Below the pieces are notes generated by a model. That model did no database searches. It was not told where the DNA came from and was given only the letters and a program-made list of their open reading frames with translations. 64,000 bases of DNA from assembly GCA_037176725.1 (NCBI GenBank), contig JAZBRS010000035.1, positions 43,658,001 through 43,722,000 of the forward strand, in the 5' to 3' direction. A program made the position numbers and the translations under genes. Positions 23,261 through 35,066 of the stretch are shown here, one piece after another; within the stretch, counting starts at the first letter, position 1, and every line of letters starts with the position of its first letter. This DNA comes from Posidonia oceanica. Taxonomy: Eukaryota > Streptophyta > Magnoliopsida > Alismatales > Posidoniaceae.

Positions 23261-23640
23261 AAGAAGTGAAATTTGGGGAGTGTGTGGCCTGGGGTCTCTA
23301 GTGTGGGACCTAGGGTTTGGGTTTAGATTTAGGATGGTTTTGGAAGGGTTTTGAGGTGTAGAAGAAAGGTAGTTTTACCTAGGTTTTCTAGGGTTTTTGG
23401 GAGTGGTTTTGGTTTGAAATTTCTAAGGGTTTTTGGTGGGTTTTTTAAGTTGGGAAGGGTGAGTTTTCCTATGGTTTTTAGGTAACTTTTGGGCTTGGGA
23501 AAGGGGTGTGATTCTAGGTTAAGTTTGGACTTGATTTGGAGTGAAAGAGGAAGAGAAAGGTGTAGGTTTGGACTTAGATTTGGATTCAAAAGCCACCAGA
23601 AGATTCCAATGATTCAGCCTGTCAGAATGGGGTGTCAACA

Positions 23641-23645
23641 TACTC
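23641..23645. repeat. Target site duplication TACTC, right copy
   Basis: This is the second copy of TACTC, after the solo LTR end TGTCAACA (23640). Without the insertion, B's leader reads on from the PBS into CGGCTTCCGCTGG, which matches the sequence after C's PBS. Confidence 0.9.
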
Positions 23646-24827
23646 CGGCTTCCGCTGGCTTTCTCGCCGCTTGCATTTGGCTCCTTTGCCTACCTTTTTG
23701 CCTTTGCATGCAATGTCAGTTTGCCTGCTTTGCTTGTTTACATGCTTTATTACCTGCTTTACTCCTTTACATGCTTACCTGCATTTACTTGCTTTTTTTT
23801 CCTTACTTTAGTTCCAGCATTATGCATGTCTAGATATTTGCTTGGCACACCATGCATGCCTTTTGAATGATGAATGCTTTCTTTTACACCAATTCATCGC
23901 CACTGCACCTGCACATACTATGCATACTTGCCTTTTGCTATGATGAGTGTTTTTCCTTCACTATCATACTCACAGCACTAGCACATACCATGCGCATGCC
24001 TTTTGTAATGATTTGTGCTGCTTGCTTGCCATGTTTGGGTGATTTTCTTCCCCTTTTGCATCTAGCCTAAGGACAATTAGAGACTGATTGCTTCCCCCAC
24101 GGCTAACTAAAAAACGGCAAGTAAAAAGAACCTCTAGGAGCAACTAGAGACTGCAATACACCTGCACCCCCTTGAGTTAATAAAATGTGCAAGATAAAAT
24201 GCGAAGCATTTGCATGAAGCATCATATAAGGCATGCATTCTTCTCATCTGAGTCCACCTACAGTCTGAGAAGGATAGTCCCGGTCTCTTGCCCCCAACGC
24301 CTTGGCGTGGTGTGAGTAGATCGGTCTGTCCCTCCTTGTCAGGGGGTCGCGGCGGTGTTAGTGGAGGGTACCACCCATGCTTCTGGCAGGGTCATGACCA
24401 CCAACGCACCACCACATCACCACCTGAGCTTTGGGCCGGGATTAAGACATGGGACCTGCTTTTTCTAGCCTGAGTCGGTGACCTGTACACCCATGAGCGT
24501 CCGAAGTAGACTACCTACTAGGACACCCTAGATTGGTGAGGGAGAGCATGCTAGAAAGCATACATTTGCATTCATGACATACATCAAAGCATTTGCATTT
24601 TACTTTCGGGTTCTAACCCCTTGTTGTTTGCTTGCCTTTCGCGTAGAGGTTAGTGAGTGAGTTCCTTAGCTGGAGCTTGAGTGCATTCTCGTACTGACGC
24701 CCCTGTTGCGACCCCTACTTCTGACTTTCCTGTTCCGAGCTGTTTCACCTTTGCGACAATAGCTCCCCCTAGGATTCGTCCTCTTGCCCCCTGTCGTAGC
24801 CGTGTGATCACCCGTTCTCGGTCAGCG
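23646..24827 (+). other. Leader of element B, PBS to gag
   Basis: About 1.2 kb without a long ORF. The part at 24090-24540 aligns with C's leader on the minus strand (about 59410-58985), with conserved blocks around TACCACCCATGCTT and GCCCACG/GGCGTGG words. Conservation between otherwise non-coding regions suggests a cis-acting role such as RNA packaging or dimerisation (inference). A pyrimidine-AG just before GTTAGTGAGTGAGTTCC (about 24640) could be a splice acceptor. Confidence 0.6.
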
Positions 24828-25314
24828 ATGGCCCAATTTGTTGGTGACTCCTAGGCTCCTATTGCCCTAGAGGGGTTTGCCGTTTCGGTCCCTCCGACTC
24901 TCGCCTTGGTTTCCTTTGTACCAGTGTCTCCTTCTTTGGTACAGTTGCCTCCCCCTTATCCTATGGAACAGTGGCAGACTCTGCCGGACCCGGTTGCCAA
25001 GACTGTCTTGGTAACCACTGCCCGCGCTCCGGAGACACCACTAACTCCTCCTTCTCAGGGTTATGTCACTTTTGACAGCCACCCTACTATGGCAACTTCT
25101 GCTCCCCTGCCGACCCTGCACCTCAGCATACCCACTGACGGGTCCCTTGAGGCGCAATATCGGCATCTGATGGAGACTGCGCAGAGACTGTAGGGCATGG
25201 CTCTATCTCTTCGCCCTTCTTTCACTCCTGTCGCTCCTAAGGCCCCACTGCGACCTGCACTTGCGTCGCAGTCATTCCCTTCTGCTCCCCTGCCTAGAGC
25301 CCCGCCTTAGTACT
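24828..25314 (+). pseudogene. gag: gag N-terminal segment of element B
   Basis: ATG 24828 begins MAQFVGDS, matching A and C. The low-complexity Pro/Thr/Ser-rich N-terminus (VTTARAPETPLTPPS near 25010) leads to a conserved LSIPTDGSLEAQYRHLME segment near 25130. TAGs at 24852 and 25191 interrupt the frame; the second stands for Gln in C (RLQGMA). A frameshift near 25310 moves the rest of gag into another frame. Confidence 0.8.
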
Positions 25315-28300
25315 CACTGCTCCAGCGATGGGGGCTCAGCTTCCGCCTCCTGCATATGCACAACACCCTACACAGCATCATCCTCTAGCACCTGGTGGCT
25401 AGTCCTTAGGACTGGTTGGAGCACAGTATCCCTCAGGCCCGCCGCTCGGCACCGTGCCGGTGCAGCAATTGACGCTCCAGCACTCTGCATCACCTATCAC
25501 TCAGCATGCTAGTTATTCCTGCCCCCTACATCAGCCATACCCTACCCCTGCATACATTCCAGCACACACAACACATCCGTACGGATATGCCGCCCATCCT
25601 GTCGCTCCACTAGGCGATGCGATGGTGGATCCAGAGGAGCACCTTGGTGCGTCCTATGCGGCGTATGTGGCCCCTACCCCTGCTACCCCACCTCCTCTGG
25701 CAGCAGCTCCAGAATCCAACGACGACAGGTTCGCCGTTCTAGAGAAAGCGCTTCGACAAGTGTAGGGTACTGACCACCAGTCTTACCAATTCCGGGACCT
25801 CTGTTACTTCTCAGAGGCGGTGCTCCCACCGAAGTTTCGCATCCCGATTTTTGAAAAATACAATGGTAGAGGCTGTCCAATAACACACTTGAAGGCATAC
25901 TGTGGAGATCTCGCTCAGCTCTAGGCTGACGAGAGGTTGCTAATCCGCTTGTTCTAGAAAAGTCTAACCGGCCCTACACTCAAGTGGTTCACCTCACTTG
26001 ATATGGCTAGCATCAAGACATGGAACGACCTCAGCCAGGCATTCCTGGGACAATATTCCTTCAACCTAGACCTTGTCCATAAGCGCACGGACCTGGTCAC
26101 AACAAAGTAGAACCCCAGTGAGCCATTTGGGGAGTATGTCGGCCGCTGGTGTGCACTCACTTCACAAGTTTGAGACGGACCCTCCAACGAGGAGTCCCTC
26201 GAGATTGTGATAGGAGGTGCGTAGCTCGCTATCGGGGCTCTGCTCAGCATTCAACCTGTCACAACTTTCACCGCACTGATTCGGGCTAGCACCCGTGTAG
26301 AGAGTTCGCTACGGAGTGGCAACTTCCCGGCGCTCTCTGCGTTTGCCAAGCAGGCCGCCATCAGTAGCAATAGTAGTAGCACCAGCAGTTGGCCTAAGAA
26401 GAAGGACTCGCCGAAGCCTGTTGTCGCCTATGTCGACCCCTCACCCGTGCCTGTTCAGCTGGCAGTTCGGCCTCCCCTAAATCAAGTAGTATATGCACTA
26501 GCACCTAGGGCACCTCCCACACCACAAATCACTACCACCGCCCAACCAGTGTATCCTGCCACACCAGTCCGGCAAGCGCAGCCCCAGGGGCAAAGGCGAC
26601 AGCAGCGTCAATTCACCCCACTGGTGGAGCCGTTAAGTGCCGTCCTCCCCAAGGTCGCGACATTTCTAAGGTTTCTCGAGGTTCGTCTGCCGCCAAATTC
26701 ACTTCCGCATTGGCATAAGGCGCACCTTTTTTGCGACTTTCATCGAGCCGTAGGGCACTCGACGAATAGTTGCCTCACATTACGGGACGCCATTCAGAAT
26801 CTGATCGAATCGGGAACAATTATGATACACACGCACGAGGCATCTACATCTGCTCCTCCATCAGCATCAGCCCTTGCACAAGCATTAGCATCCCCTCATC
26901 CCAGCATCGTCCACCAGCCCCTCCCGGAGCATCCCAATCCGGAAGGCATGGGGACCTCAAGAATCTATTCTCTCTCCCGCTCCGGGCCTGCTACGTCTAT
27001 GGTAGACCCCTCCAAGCTCATTCATGATGTCTCGGAGTCCTATCCTCTCGCTCTCTATCGTGCGGCCATTGCCGGCTCTAAGTCGGGAGTCCATATGATC
27101 CAACTGCATGCCAGGCCAGGGTGCTCCGCCGCTCGCCCTACCATGCACCCTCAGGCCCTTACCCCTGTACACCTTCAAGCTAGACTGCAGGCCCAAACCC
27201 CTGCCTCCTATTTAGGTAGGACCCCAGTCAGCCTATTAGCTAGGTCTCAGCTAGGGCCCGTAGTAACTTACCAGCATCAGCACCCTTCCCCCTATCACCC
27301 AGCCAACCCTCCTGTAGCCCCTCTTATGCTCGCAGCACAGGCCCCTGCGGTTATTGACTTAACCTGGGACCCCCATCGCATGCCCTACGACTACACCACG
27401 GAAACGTCTACAGAAGTCACACGATCGGGGAGGGTATACCAGCCCTCAGCACCGGTGGTAAGGCCCAGCCGTCTAGCACCTGCTGCACCCCCACCAGCAA
27501 GCCAACCAGCAGCACCCCTACCAGTTAACCAACCCACAGCACCCCCAGCATCAAGCCAACCCCTTGCACCTAGCCCAATAGAGCCAACCCCCAAAGCATC
27601 TCCTTCTACCACCAGAAAGCTGCACCACAAAACCGACATTACCTCCCAGCTTAGGAGGGTTAAAGCCGACATTTCAATTTGGGACCTTATACATTCCTCT
27701 TCTGAACACCGTGAGGCTTTCCTCCAAGTGTTCCAAGCACCCCGTGTGTCCCAAGCTATAGAACCCGTAGCCCTAGAAAGCATGGTTGGCGTCATCGCGA
27801 AGCCACATATCATTTCTTTCATAAGCGATGAGCTACCTCTGGCGGGGACTAATCATAACCAACCCTTGTTTGTCACGGTGCAATACAAAAACTTCTGCAT
27901 TCCCCTATCGCTGGTTGATAATGGGTCAGGCTTTAATGTCTGGCCGTTGCGCACTGCAACCAAGCTCAGATTCAAAGCCGAGGATATCACCCCGGCAATA
28001 AAGGGAATGACAGCTTTTGACAATATCCATCATGATGCTCTAGGGATTTTGATTATTCCTCTTATCATTGGCTCGGTCACATTCGATGTGGAATTCTACA
28101 TTGTTGACTTGGAGCCTAACTTTAATTTCCTACTTGGGCGCCCTTGGCTCCACAAGCATCAGGTCATCCCCTCGACCCTCCACCGCATGATCAAGTTTCG
28201 CCGCGACGACGATGTTATCATTGTCATGGCAGAAAACTTCGAGAAGGAGCGGATCGAGGCAGTTGCACCCATCTCTTCGCTGACTGTCCCTTTTGACCCT

Positions 28301-29388
28301 GAGCTTTCAGATGCCTTGTATCGAGTTAATCGGTGCGAGCCAGTTAACTTTATACCTGATCTTGAACGTGTCAACTCTTTAGCCGTTCATAATAACCCCT
28401 TCCGGATGGTCGAAAACGTCTGTCACAGGTGGGGCTATGTCAAGGGAACGCTGCTCGGGCGATACGGCCAGGGAATCGCTGAGCCGATCAGAGCAGCAGA
28501 GCGAAGAGATTCCGAAGGTTTCGGATATGACCTACAGTCCAGCGAAGATAGATGCATGCAGCTTGGGGATTGAAGGGCAGCTATCCTGCGGGACATCTCT
28601 AACTTCACTAGTGCAGTTATCCTGGATTCAAACAGCAGTGAGGCCCTAGCACAGCAGGTGTCATGCCCGTGCTCTCTGCTGCTAACAGAGGAATGGGTCT
28701 GCATTAAGGAATACTACTTGGATGAGGAGGAGTCTGGCATAGTTGAAGCAGCCCCAACCAGCAGTAAGGATCAGCTCAGCGTGACAACGTCTCGGTCAGT
28801 TTGCTCGGCACTCACTAATGCAGTAGAATTGGTGGGCCCTGTGGCGAGATTGACGGTTTCTACTCTTCCTGTAGCTTCACCAAAGTCACCGATAGCCACA
28901 GCTACAGCGCTAGAGTCAGAAGCACGCCCTTCGGCATCATCCAGCAGTCAGCTTGTGGCCGCAGCCACACTAGCATGGAAATCACCTTCTCCGACGACGT
29001 AGTCAATCGAATCAGATGGCAGCGTGACTCGACCCGCATCATCGACAGCGCCACAAGCAAGCCAGGCGGCTCTGTCAGGCACACCGCTGTCAGCCTCAGC
29101 AGATCTTGCTTTGCGGAAGATTCTTGCCGCTGCTACCGGGAGACAACCACTATCACCCACAGGCACCGGCGCTTCATCCCCAAGCATGGCGGCCCAGCCA
29201 TTGGCCCCACAGAGGAGCAGTTGTGCCTCCCCTCCAGTAGCAGCAGTGACCTTAGCAGCCTACCCGGCAGCAGCGAAACAAGTACCCCAAGCAGTAGAAA
29301 GCCCAGCAGCTGGGCCAGAATTGGCCGCAAACCTAGTGATCGCTTACTACATCAACTCACCCTCGGATGAGGAGGGAGGAGTGGCTGC
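25315..29388 (+). pseudogene. gag-pro: Gag body, retropepsin and G-patch pseudogene of element B
   Basis: A single frame of about 4 kb follows the frameshift. Gag's capsid-like block lies about 25790-26110 with FEKYNGRGCP and KWFTSLDM. The knuckle CDFHRAVGHSTNSC is near 26735. From 26447 to 28573 it is fully open (708 aa), covering the Gag tail, the protease (LVDNGSGFNV, about 27915; LGRPWLHKHQV, about 28135) and a G-patch (WGYVKGTLLGRYGQGIAEP, about 28430; FGYD near 28523). A Ser/Ala-rich linker leads to pol. Seven stops are TAG and two TGA (26173, 28571); TAG 26108 is shared with C. A frameshift near 29388 ends it. Confidence 0.9.
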
Positions 29389-32300
29389 AACGCTCAGATT
29401 GACTTTTCAATGGGATACTTGGAACAGCTATTCCAAGAGCAGCTCACATCGCTGGCACAGGACGTCGTAGAGCATGAGACAGCATAGAAGAAGGGGAAGG
29501 CTGTGGCCGCAGATCCCTCTATCATGGTCCTAGAAGAAGATCTAGCAGTTGAGGCACCCACTAGACCAGATGAGCTGATCACCCTGCAGCCAGGGGATGG
29601 GTTTAGATGGTTTATGCAGCGCATGCCCCACTTAGGCCATGCAGCAGGTGCCAGTACACAGATTAGCCGTCAGCCTGATATATCTCTAGCGAGCACACCG
29701 GAACATGCAGAAGAAATAACAGCGCAGCAGATACCAACAGCATCAGCACCACAAGCAGCACCAGTAGCACCGCAAGCATCAGCGCTAGCATAGCAAGCAC
29801 AAGCACCAGCACCGCAAGTAGCAGCATTAGCACATCATGCACCAGCAGTTGCACAACATGCACAAGCAGTAACACAGTAGGCACCAACAACACAGCAGCA
29901 AGCAGTAGCACATGCATCCCCCACACAGCAAGCAGCAGCACGGTTAGCCTTAACACAGGTAGTAGCATGGACAGCAGAATCAGCAGAGTTAGAGCAGGCA
30001 GAGCCAGCCGAGGAGTTTGCCAGGACAGAGGTCGCGCACCAAGAGTACAGAAACACTCGAGTAAGCGTGACCATCTTGAAGCGTCACCAGGGCTAAGCAG
30101 CGGAACACTTGCATTCCTTCGATATCTCAGACCCCACCTTTGAGAAGGAGATCCTCTAGGAACTTATTGCATACGGAGAGGAGGATGATGCAGCCGAAGA
30201 TGAGAATGATGAACCGTCGCCTGAGTTCTGGCCCTACGACGACGATCTAGAAGGCCCCAACCTCCATGTCGAAGAAGAGACAGAGGTTGTCAGCATCGGC
30301 ATAGCAGAAGAAGCCAGAGAGGTCCACAGTAGCGCCCATCTGTCGCCCCAGACTATAGCAGAATTCATCGCATTCTTGAAGGAGCATGCGGATGTCTTCG
30401 CCTGGAGCTACGAAGATATGGTTGGCCTCGACATTGAGATAGTTGAGCACAACCTACCTTTGGACCCAGACGCAAGGCCAGTAAAGCAGAAGCTAAGGCG
30501 ATGGCGACCGCAGTGGCTACTCATGATCAAAGAGGAGATCATGAAGCAGCACAATGTTAACTTCCTCAAGGTCGTCCTTTACCCCGAGTGGCTTGCAAAT
30601 GTTGTGCCAGTGCCCAAGAAGGATGGACGAGTCTGCATGTGCATCGACTACCGGGACCTGAACAAGATGAGTCCCAAGGATGATTTCCCACTACCGCACA
30701 TTGACATCCTAGTCGATAATACTGCAAGGCACAAAAAGCTTTCTTTCATGGACGGCTTCTCTGGCTATAACCAGATCAGAATGGCAGAAGAGGACATGGA
30801 GAAAACATCCTTCATCACCCCTTGGGGAGTCTTCCGCTACCAAGTTATGCCATTTGGGCTGAAAAATGCTGGCACAACCTATCAGAGGGTGATGACTGCA
30901 CTTTTCCACGACCTCATGCATCAAGAAGTTGAGGTCTACGTGGATGATATGATTGCCAAGACCAAAGAGCCTGAGGATCACCTTGCCTATTTAAGGAAGC
31001 TCTTTGACCGCTTGAAAAGGTACAAGCTGCACCTTAATCCCAGCAAATGTGTATTCAGGGTATCTTCCAGCAAACTCCTGGGCTACATTGTGTGCCAGAG
31101 GGGGATTGAAGTGGATCCGATGAAGGCAAAGGCCATCGTGGACATGCCACCCCCCAGGACAGAGAAAGAAGTCCGAGGCCTGCAGTATATCAGTCGGTTC
31201 ATTGCATAGCTCACGCCTATCAGCGAACCGATCATCAAGCTCTTGAAGAAGAATGCACAGATTAACTAGAGCGAGGAGTGCCAAGCTGCCTTTGACAAGA
31301 TCAAGCAGTTTCTGACCAAGCCTCTAGTTTTGGTCCCTCCCACGCTAGAGAGACCTCTACTTCTCTACCTCTCTACCACATAGCATTCCATGGGCGCCAT
31401 CTTGGGCCAACATGACGAAACTGGTAGAAAGGAGCATGCAATTTATTACCTGAGCAAGAAATTCAATGATTGCGAGACCAAGTATAGCACAATGGAGAAG
31501 ACTTGTTTATCCCTCTTCTGGGCTACACACAAACTAAGGCATTACATGATGGCGTATCCAGTTCAGCTTCTATGCAAACATGACCCCATCAAATTCCTCT
31601 TCCAGAAACCAACAATGGTAGGTAGATGCGTCAAGTGGCAGGTACTGTTGTCTTAGTACGACATCACCTTTGTCATGCAGCAAGCCATGAAGGGCCAAGC
31701 CATGGCGGATCACCTCGCAGACTTCCCCTTGCCTGAATACCAGCCTCTCCAGACACAGTTCCCGGATGAGGACATCCTCTTTGCAATGGAGAACTCTGAG
31801 GAGAAGGACCCTGAAGATCTAGAGCAGTGGCGGTTGTACTTTGATGGCGCTGTCAACAAGAAGGGTCGAGGCATAGGCGCAGTGCTGACCACACCGCAGG
31901 GGTAGATGATCCCCTTTGCAAGGAAGCTGACCTTTAAATGCACTAATAATGAAGCAGAGTATGAAGCATGCATTGTGGGACTGAAGGTCATGCTCGAGCA
32001 TGAGGCACAGAAGCTGCATGTGCACGGCGATGCCATGCTGGTGATTTCCCAAGTGAATGGTGATTGGAGAATAAAGGATCAAAAGCTTGTGCCATATCAT
32101 GAACACCTGCTGAAGCTAATAGAAGAATTTACAAGCATCTACTTCTCGTACATGAACAGGGCAAGGAACGCATATGTAGATGCGCTAGCAACCTTGGCAT
32201 CTTGGCTCAGTATACCTAAAGACCGAGCAGTGGATGTATTAGTTACTTGCATGGAGTAGCCTGCGCATTGCATGAGCATAGAGGAGGCGGATCCGGTAGA

Positions 32301-33558
32301 AAAGCAGCCTTGGTATTGTGACATCAAAGCCTTCCTGGAGTCTGGCAACCACCCGCCTGGCACCTCAGCAGCAAATAGAAGAACTTTGGTGTGTCTGGCA
32401 TCGAAGTATGTGTTAGGGGCAGGGCAGCTATACAGAAGATCATACAGTCAGATGCTCCTGCGTTGCTTGAGCAAGCCAGAGGCCGACACGCTAATGCTCC
32501 AAGTTCATGCAGGGACTTGTGGTCCGCATATGAATGGTGTACTGCTGGGCAAGAAGATCATGTTGCAAGGCTACTTATAGTTAACCATGGAGGCAGACTG
32601 CTGTCAGTTTGTACGTAGATGCCATAGCTGCCAGATCCAAGGTAATCTTATGCATGCTCCCCCGCAGGAATTGCATAGCATGTCCCCGCCATGGCCCTTC
32701 TCCACCTGGGGGATTGATGTCATCGGCGCTATACACCCTGCTGCATCGAATGGTCATCGCTTCATTCTGGTAGCGATAGACTATTTCACTAAGTGGGTGG
32801 AAGCAACCTCCTACAAGGCGGTCACAACTGCAGTGACAGAGAGGTTTATCAGAAACAACATTGTCACCCGATATGGGGTCCCGCATGCAATCATCTCAGA
32901 CAACGATTCGAACTTCATTGCAAAGAGGATCAAGGAGTACCTGCAAAAGCACCAGATCAAGAATCATAGATCCTCACCTTATCGGCCGCAGATGAATGGA
33001 GCAGTGTAGTCTGCCAACAAAAACATTGTGAAAATAATGAAGAAGATGGCAGAAACCCACAAAGACTGGCATGACAAGCTCCCGTACGCACTCTGGGCAT
33101 ACAGGACATCAGTGCGGACCTCGACAGGAGCCACCCCGTACTCGTTGGTGTACGGCATGGAGGCAGTGCTGCCTATCGAAGTGGAGATCCCTTCGCTGTG
33201 GATCATGCGAGAAGCAGAGCTGGAAGAAGCAGAGTGGGTCGAGGACCACTGCACCCAGCTCAACCTGATTGATGAGTGCAGATTGCAAGCAATGCACAAT
33301 GCTCGCTGCTACCAGAAGCAGATGGCAAGAGCGTACCTGAAGAAGGTGCGGCCGAGGAGCTTCCAGCCAGGAGATCTCGTCTTGCGAGCCATCCACCTGC
33401 CAGATGGTTGAGGCAAATTCTGACCCAACTGGCGCGGCCCTTTTGTGGTCAAGCAGGCATTCTCAGGCGGTACAGCAATTCTTGAGGACATGGACCAGAC
33501 TGGGCAATCAGAGCCGGTCAATGCACGCTACCTCATGAAGTACTATCGTAGTCCGACC
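29389..33558 (+). pseudogene. pol: pol pseudogene of element B (RT, RNase H, second RNase H, integrase)
   Basis: One frame runs for 4.2 kb. RT spans about 30400-31200 and is open without stops, with CIDYRDLNKMSPKDDFPLPH and YVDDMIAK (about 30940). A 9-base deletion near 31180 removes three residues before LQYISRF. RNase H lies about 31260-31700, the second RNase H about 31820-32200 (YFDGA, NEAEYEA, HGDAML, VDALATL) and integrase about 32470-33200 (CHSC, WGIDVIGAI, IISDND). The catalytic Glu codon of integrase is TAG (33007-33009). In total twelve TAG, one TAA (30094) and two TGA (33409, 33421) interrupt the frame. TAG 31654 is shared with C. The tail GPFVVK...ARYLMKYYR closes pol. Confidence 0.92.
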
Positions 33559-35066
33559 CCTACCTTGCAGTGCGTTCTTTCCCGTCCCATCCTTTGCATT
33601 CTCATTACCCTTGTACATCCTTCTGCACTCCAATCTTGTCCCTCTGCATTCTCGCACTCTCTACACATATCCCTGCATTTCCACCTCTTTCAGCATATCT
33701 CAAGCAAAAAACCCAAAAATCCTCAGCAAAAATCATGCATTGCATTTGGCCTGATGATGAAATCGGATGTGCTTGCCTGCTCTGGAAGGAGTCTACCCTG
33801 CCTCACCCGACACTACTTAGGCATCTTAGCTAGTGAGGGAACCACCCTTCAAATGAGAATAGGCGAAATAACCAAACCCCTTAGGACTTGCACCTCCCGA
33901 GGGAGATAAAATGCTAGGGTGTGAGCAAGAGTGTGAGCCATAAAAGAATATTTCTAAGCATGAGCATAAATGAAAAGGCAAATAGAAGGCGAAGGCAGAA
34001 GCAGGCCCTAGAGATAGAGGCATGTAGCTTAACCCTATCCCTCCAAACTGCTTCGGAGATGGTCCACCATTTCGCACCTAGGAGCATACAAACCCACCTC
34101 AAACCCAGGCACCCATTACCTCTAAGCTAGAGACAACGGGAGCCTGCAAAAAAAGAGGGGGAAAGAAAGAACAAGAAAAGAAAAGAAGAACAAGAAAAAA
34201 AAAAGAAGCAAGAAAAAGGAGGGAAGACAAAAGTCAACCCCAGAAAAAAAAAGCAAGCAGTGCGATCCCGCCCCCTTTACCTATCTTAGAGAGGAACTAA
34301 AGTTTGCACTGGGGGAATACACAAGCCCTGCAGAGCCTATAAACCCAGCAAGGCCTAGCAAGCCGCCCCCCAGCTTCAACTAGGCGCCCATTACCTCCAA
34401 GTTAGGGATAGGGGAAACCTACACACCTATGAGGGAGCAAAAAAAAGCAAAAAGAGTAGGTGTAGGTCCTTGGGAGTTTGGCCTGGAGCCTGTCCTCACT
34501 ACCCACCACCCATACACTGCAAATAACCCTTCCCTGAGTGCCACCAGTAAGTTAAGAGTTTGAGTAGAGTCCAGTGAGCCAGGGACCCCTCTCTTCCTCT
34601 ACAGTAGGTGCTAAGCACTCCATATGCTGAGGGCTACAGCATATAAGCAAAAATCATGCACACATCTACAGCATCTATTGTAAATCATACACATATCTAC
34701 GCATATCAATCATAAACCATGCATGCATGCACAGCATCAGTCATTCCCCTCCTTCTATCTTCCCGCCCTGCAAAACTTGGCTCGGCACTGAGACAGTACT
34801 TTTGTCAAGCACGTGTTGACCTTCTTCAAGCTGCACTGTTCCAGAGCTCCGACCAACCACTTTCCTGCAAGCAAAACTGCCTTTGTCTGAATATGCTTAA
34901 TATCTGCACTCTGAATGCTAACTGTTGAACATGCTAAACTGCTAGCTTTGAAATCTGCATCTTTACCAGCCAGTGGTTACATGCTTATATCTGATCTGAT
35001 GAACTGCAACTTTGGTTACAGGTACCTGAGATCTCTGCACCAGCAGCCTGCATTCTCCCTCCCGCA
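33559..35066 (+). other. Spacer between pol and the mobile-domain ORF of B
   Basis: Non-coding. The first 300 bases align with A and C after pol. A purine-only tract follows (34141-34259). Two similar phrases, CCCATTACCTCYAAGYTAG, at about 34109 and 34388 suggest an old duplication. Just before the ORF, TTTGGTTACAG (to 35021) followed by GTACCT matches C's TGATAGCAG before GTACCT. This may be a splice acceptor giving a separate message for the downstream ORF. Confidence 0.55.
34141..34259 (+). other. Purine-rich tract upstream of the mobile-domain ORF in B
   Basis: About 115 bases are nearly all A and G (blocks like GAAAAGAAAAGAAGAACAAG). On the sense strand C has an A-rich purine tract in the same interval (plus-strand T-rich 49260-49425). 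A second plus-strand initiation site, like a central PPT, is possible but unproven; low-complexity drift is the plainer explanation. Confidence 0.5.

Larger units (their letters stand above)
17858..23640 (-). mobile_element. Type II solo LTR (5783 bp) inserted in the leader of B
   Basis: On the minus strand it starts TGTTGACACCCC (23640) and ends GGATTACTACA (17858), flanked by a perfect TACTC duplication, with no internal region. It aligns along its length with the LTRs of C: conserved end, hairpin minisatellite (18570-18900), TGCAATTTT-rich stretch (19600-20700), GC-rich block (20750-21100) and purine/T-rich blocks. Unequal recombination between the two LTRs of a full element is the usual origin. 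Small open frames (up to 204 aa at 18460-19074 minus) come from repeats and are not genes. Confidence 0.92.

Noticed and set aside
2591..33558. TAG read as an amino acid (recoding) because of the TAG excess
   Set aside because: Frameshifts, TGA stops and mutated catalytic residues accompany the TAGs, and sister copies have CAG or TGG; methylation-driven decay explains them without recoding.
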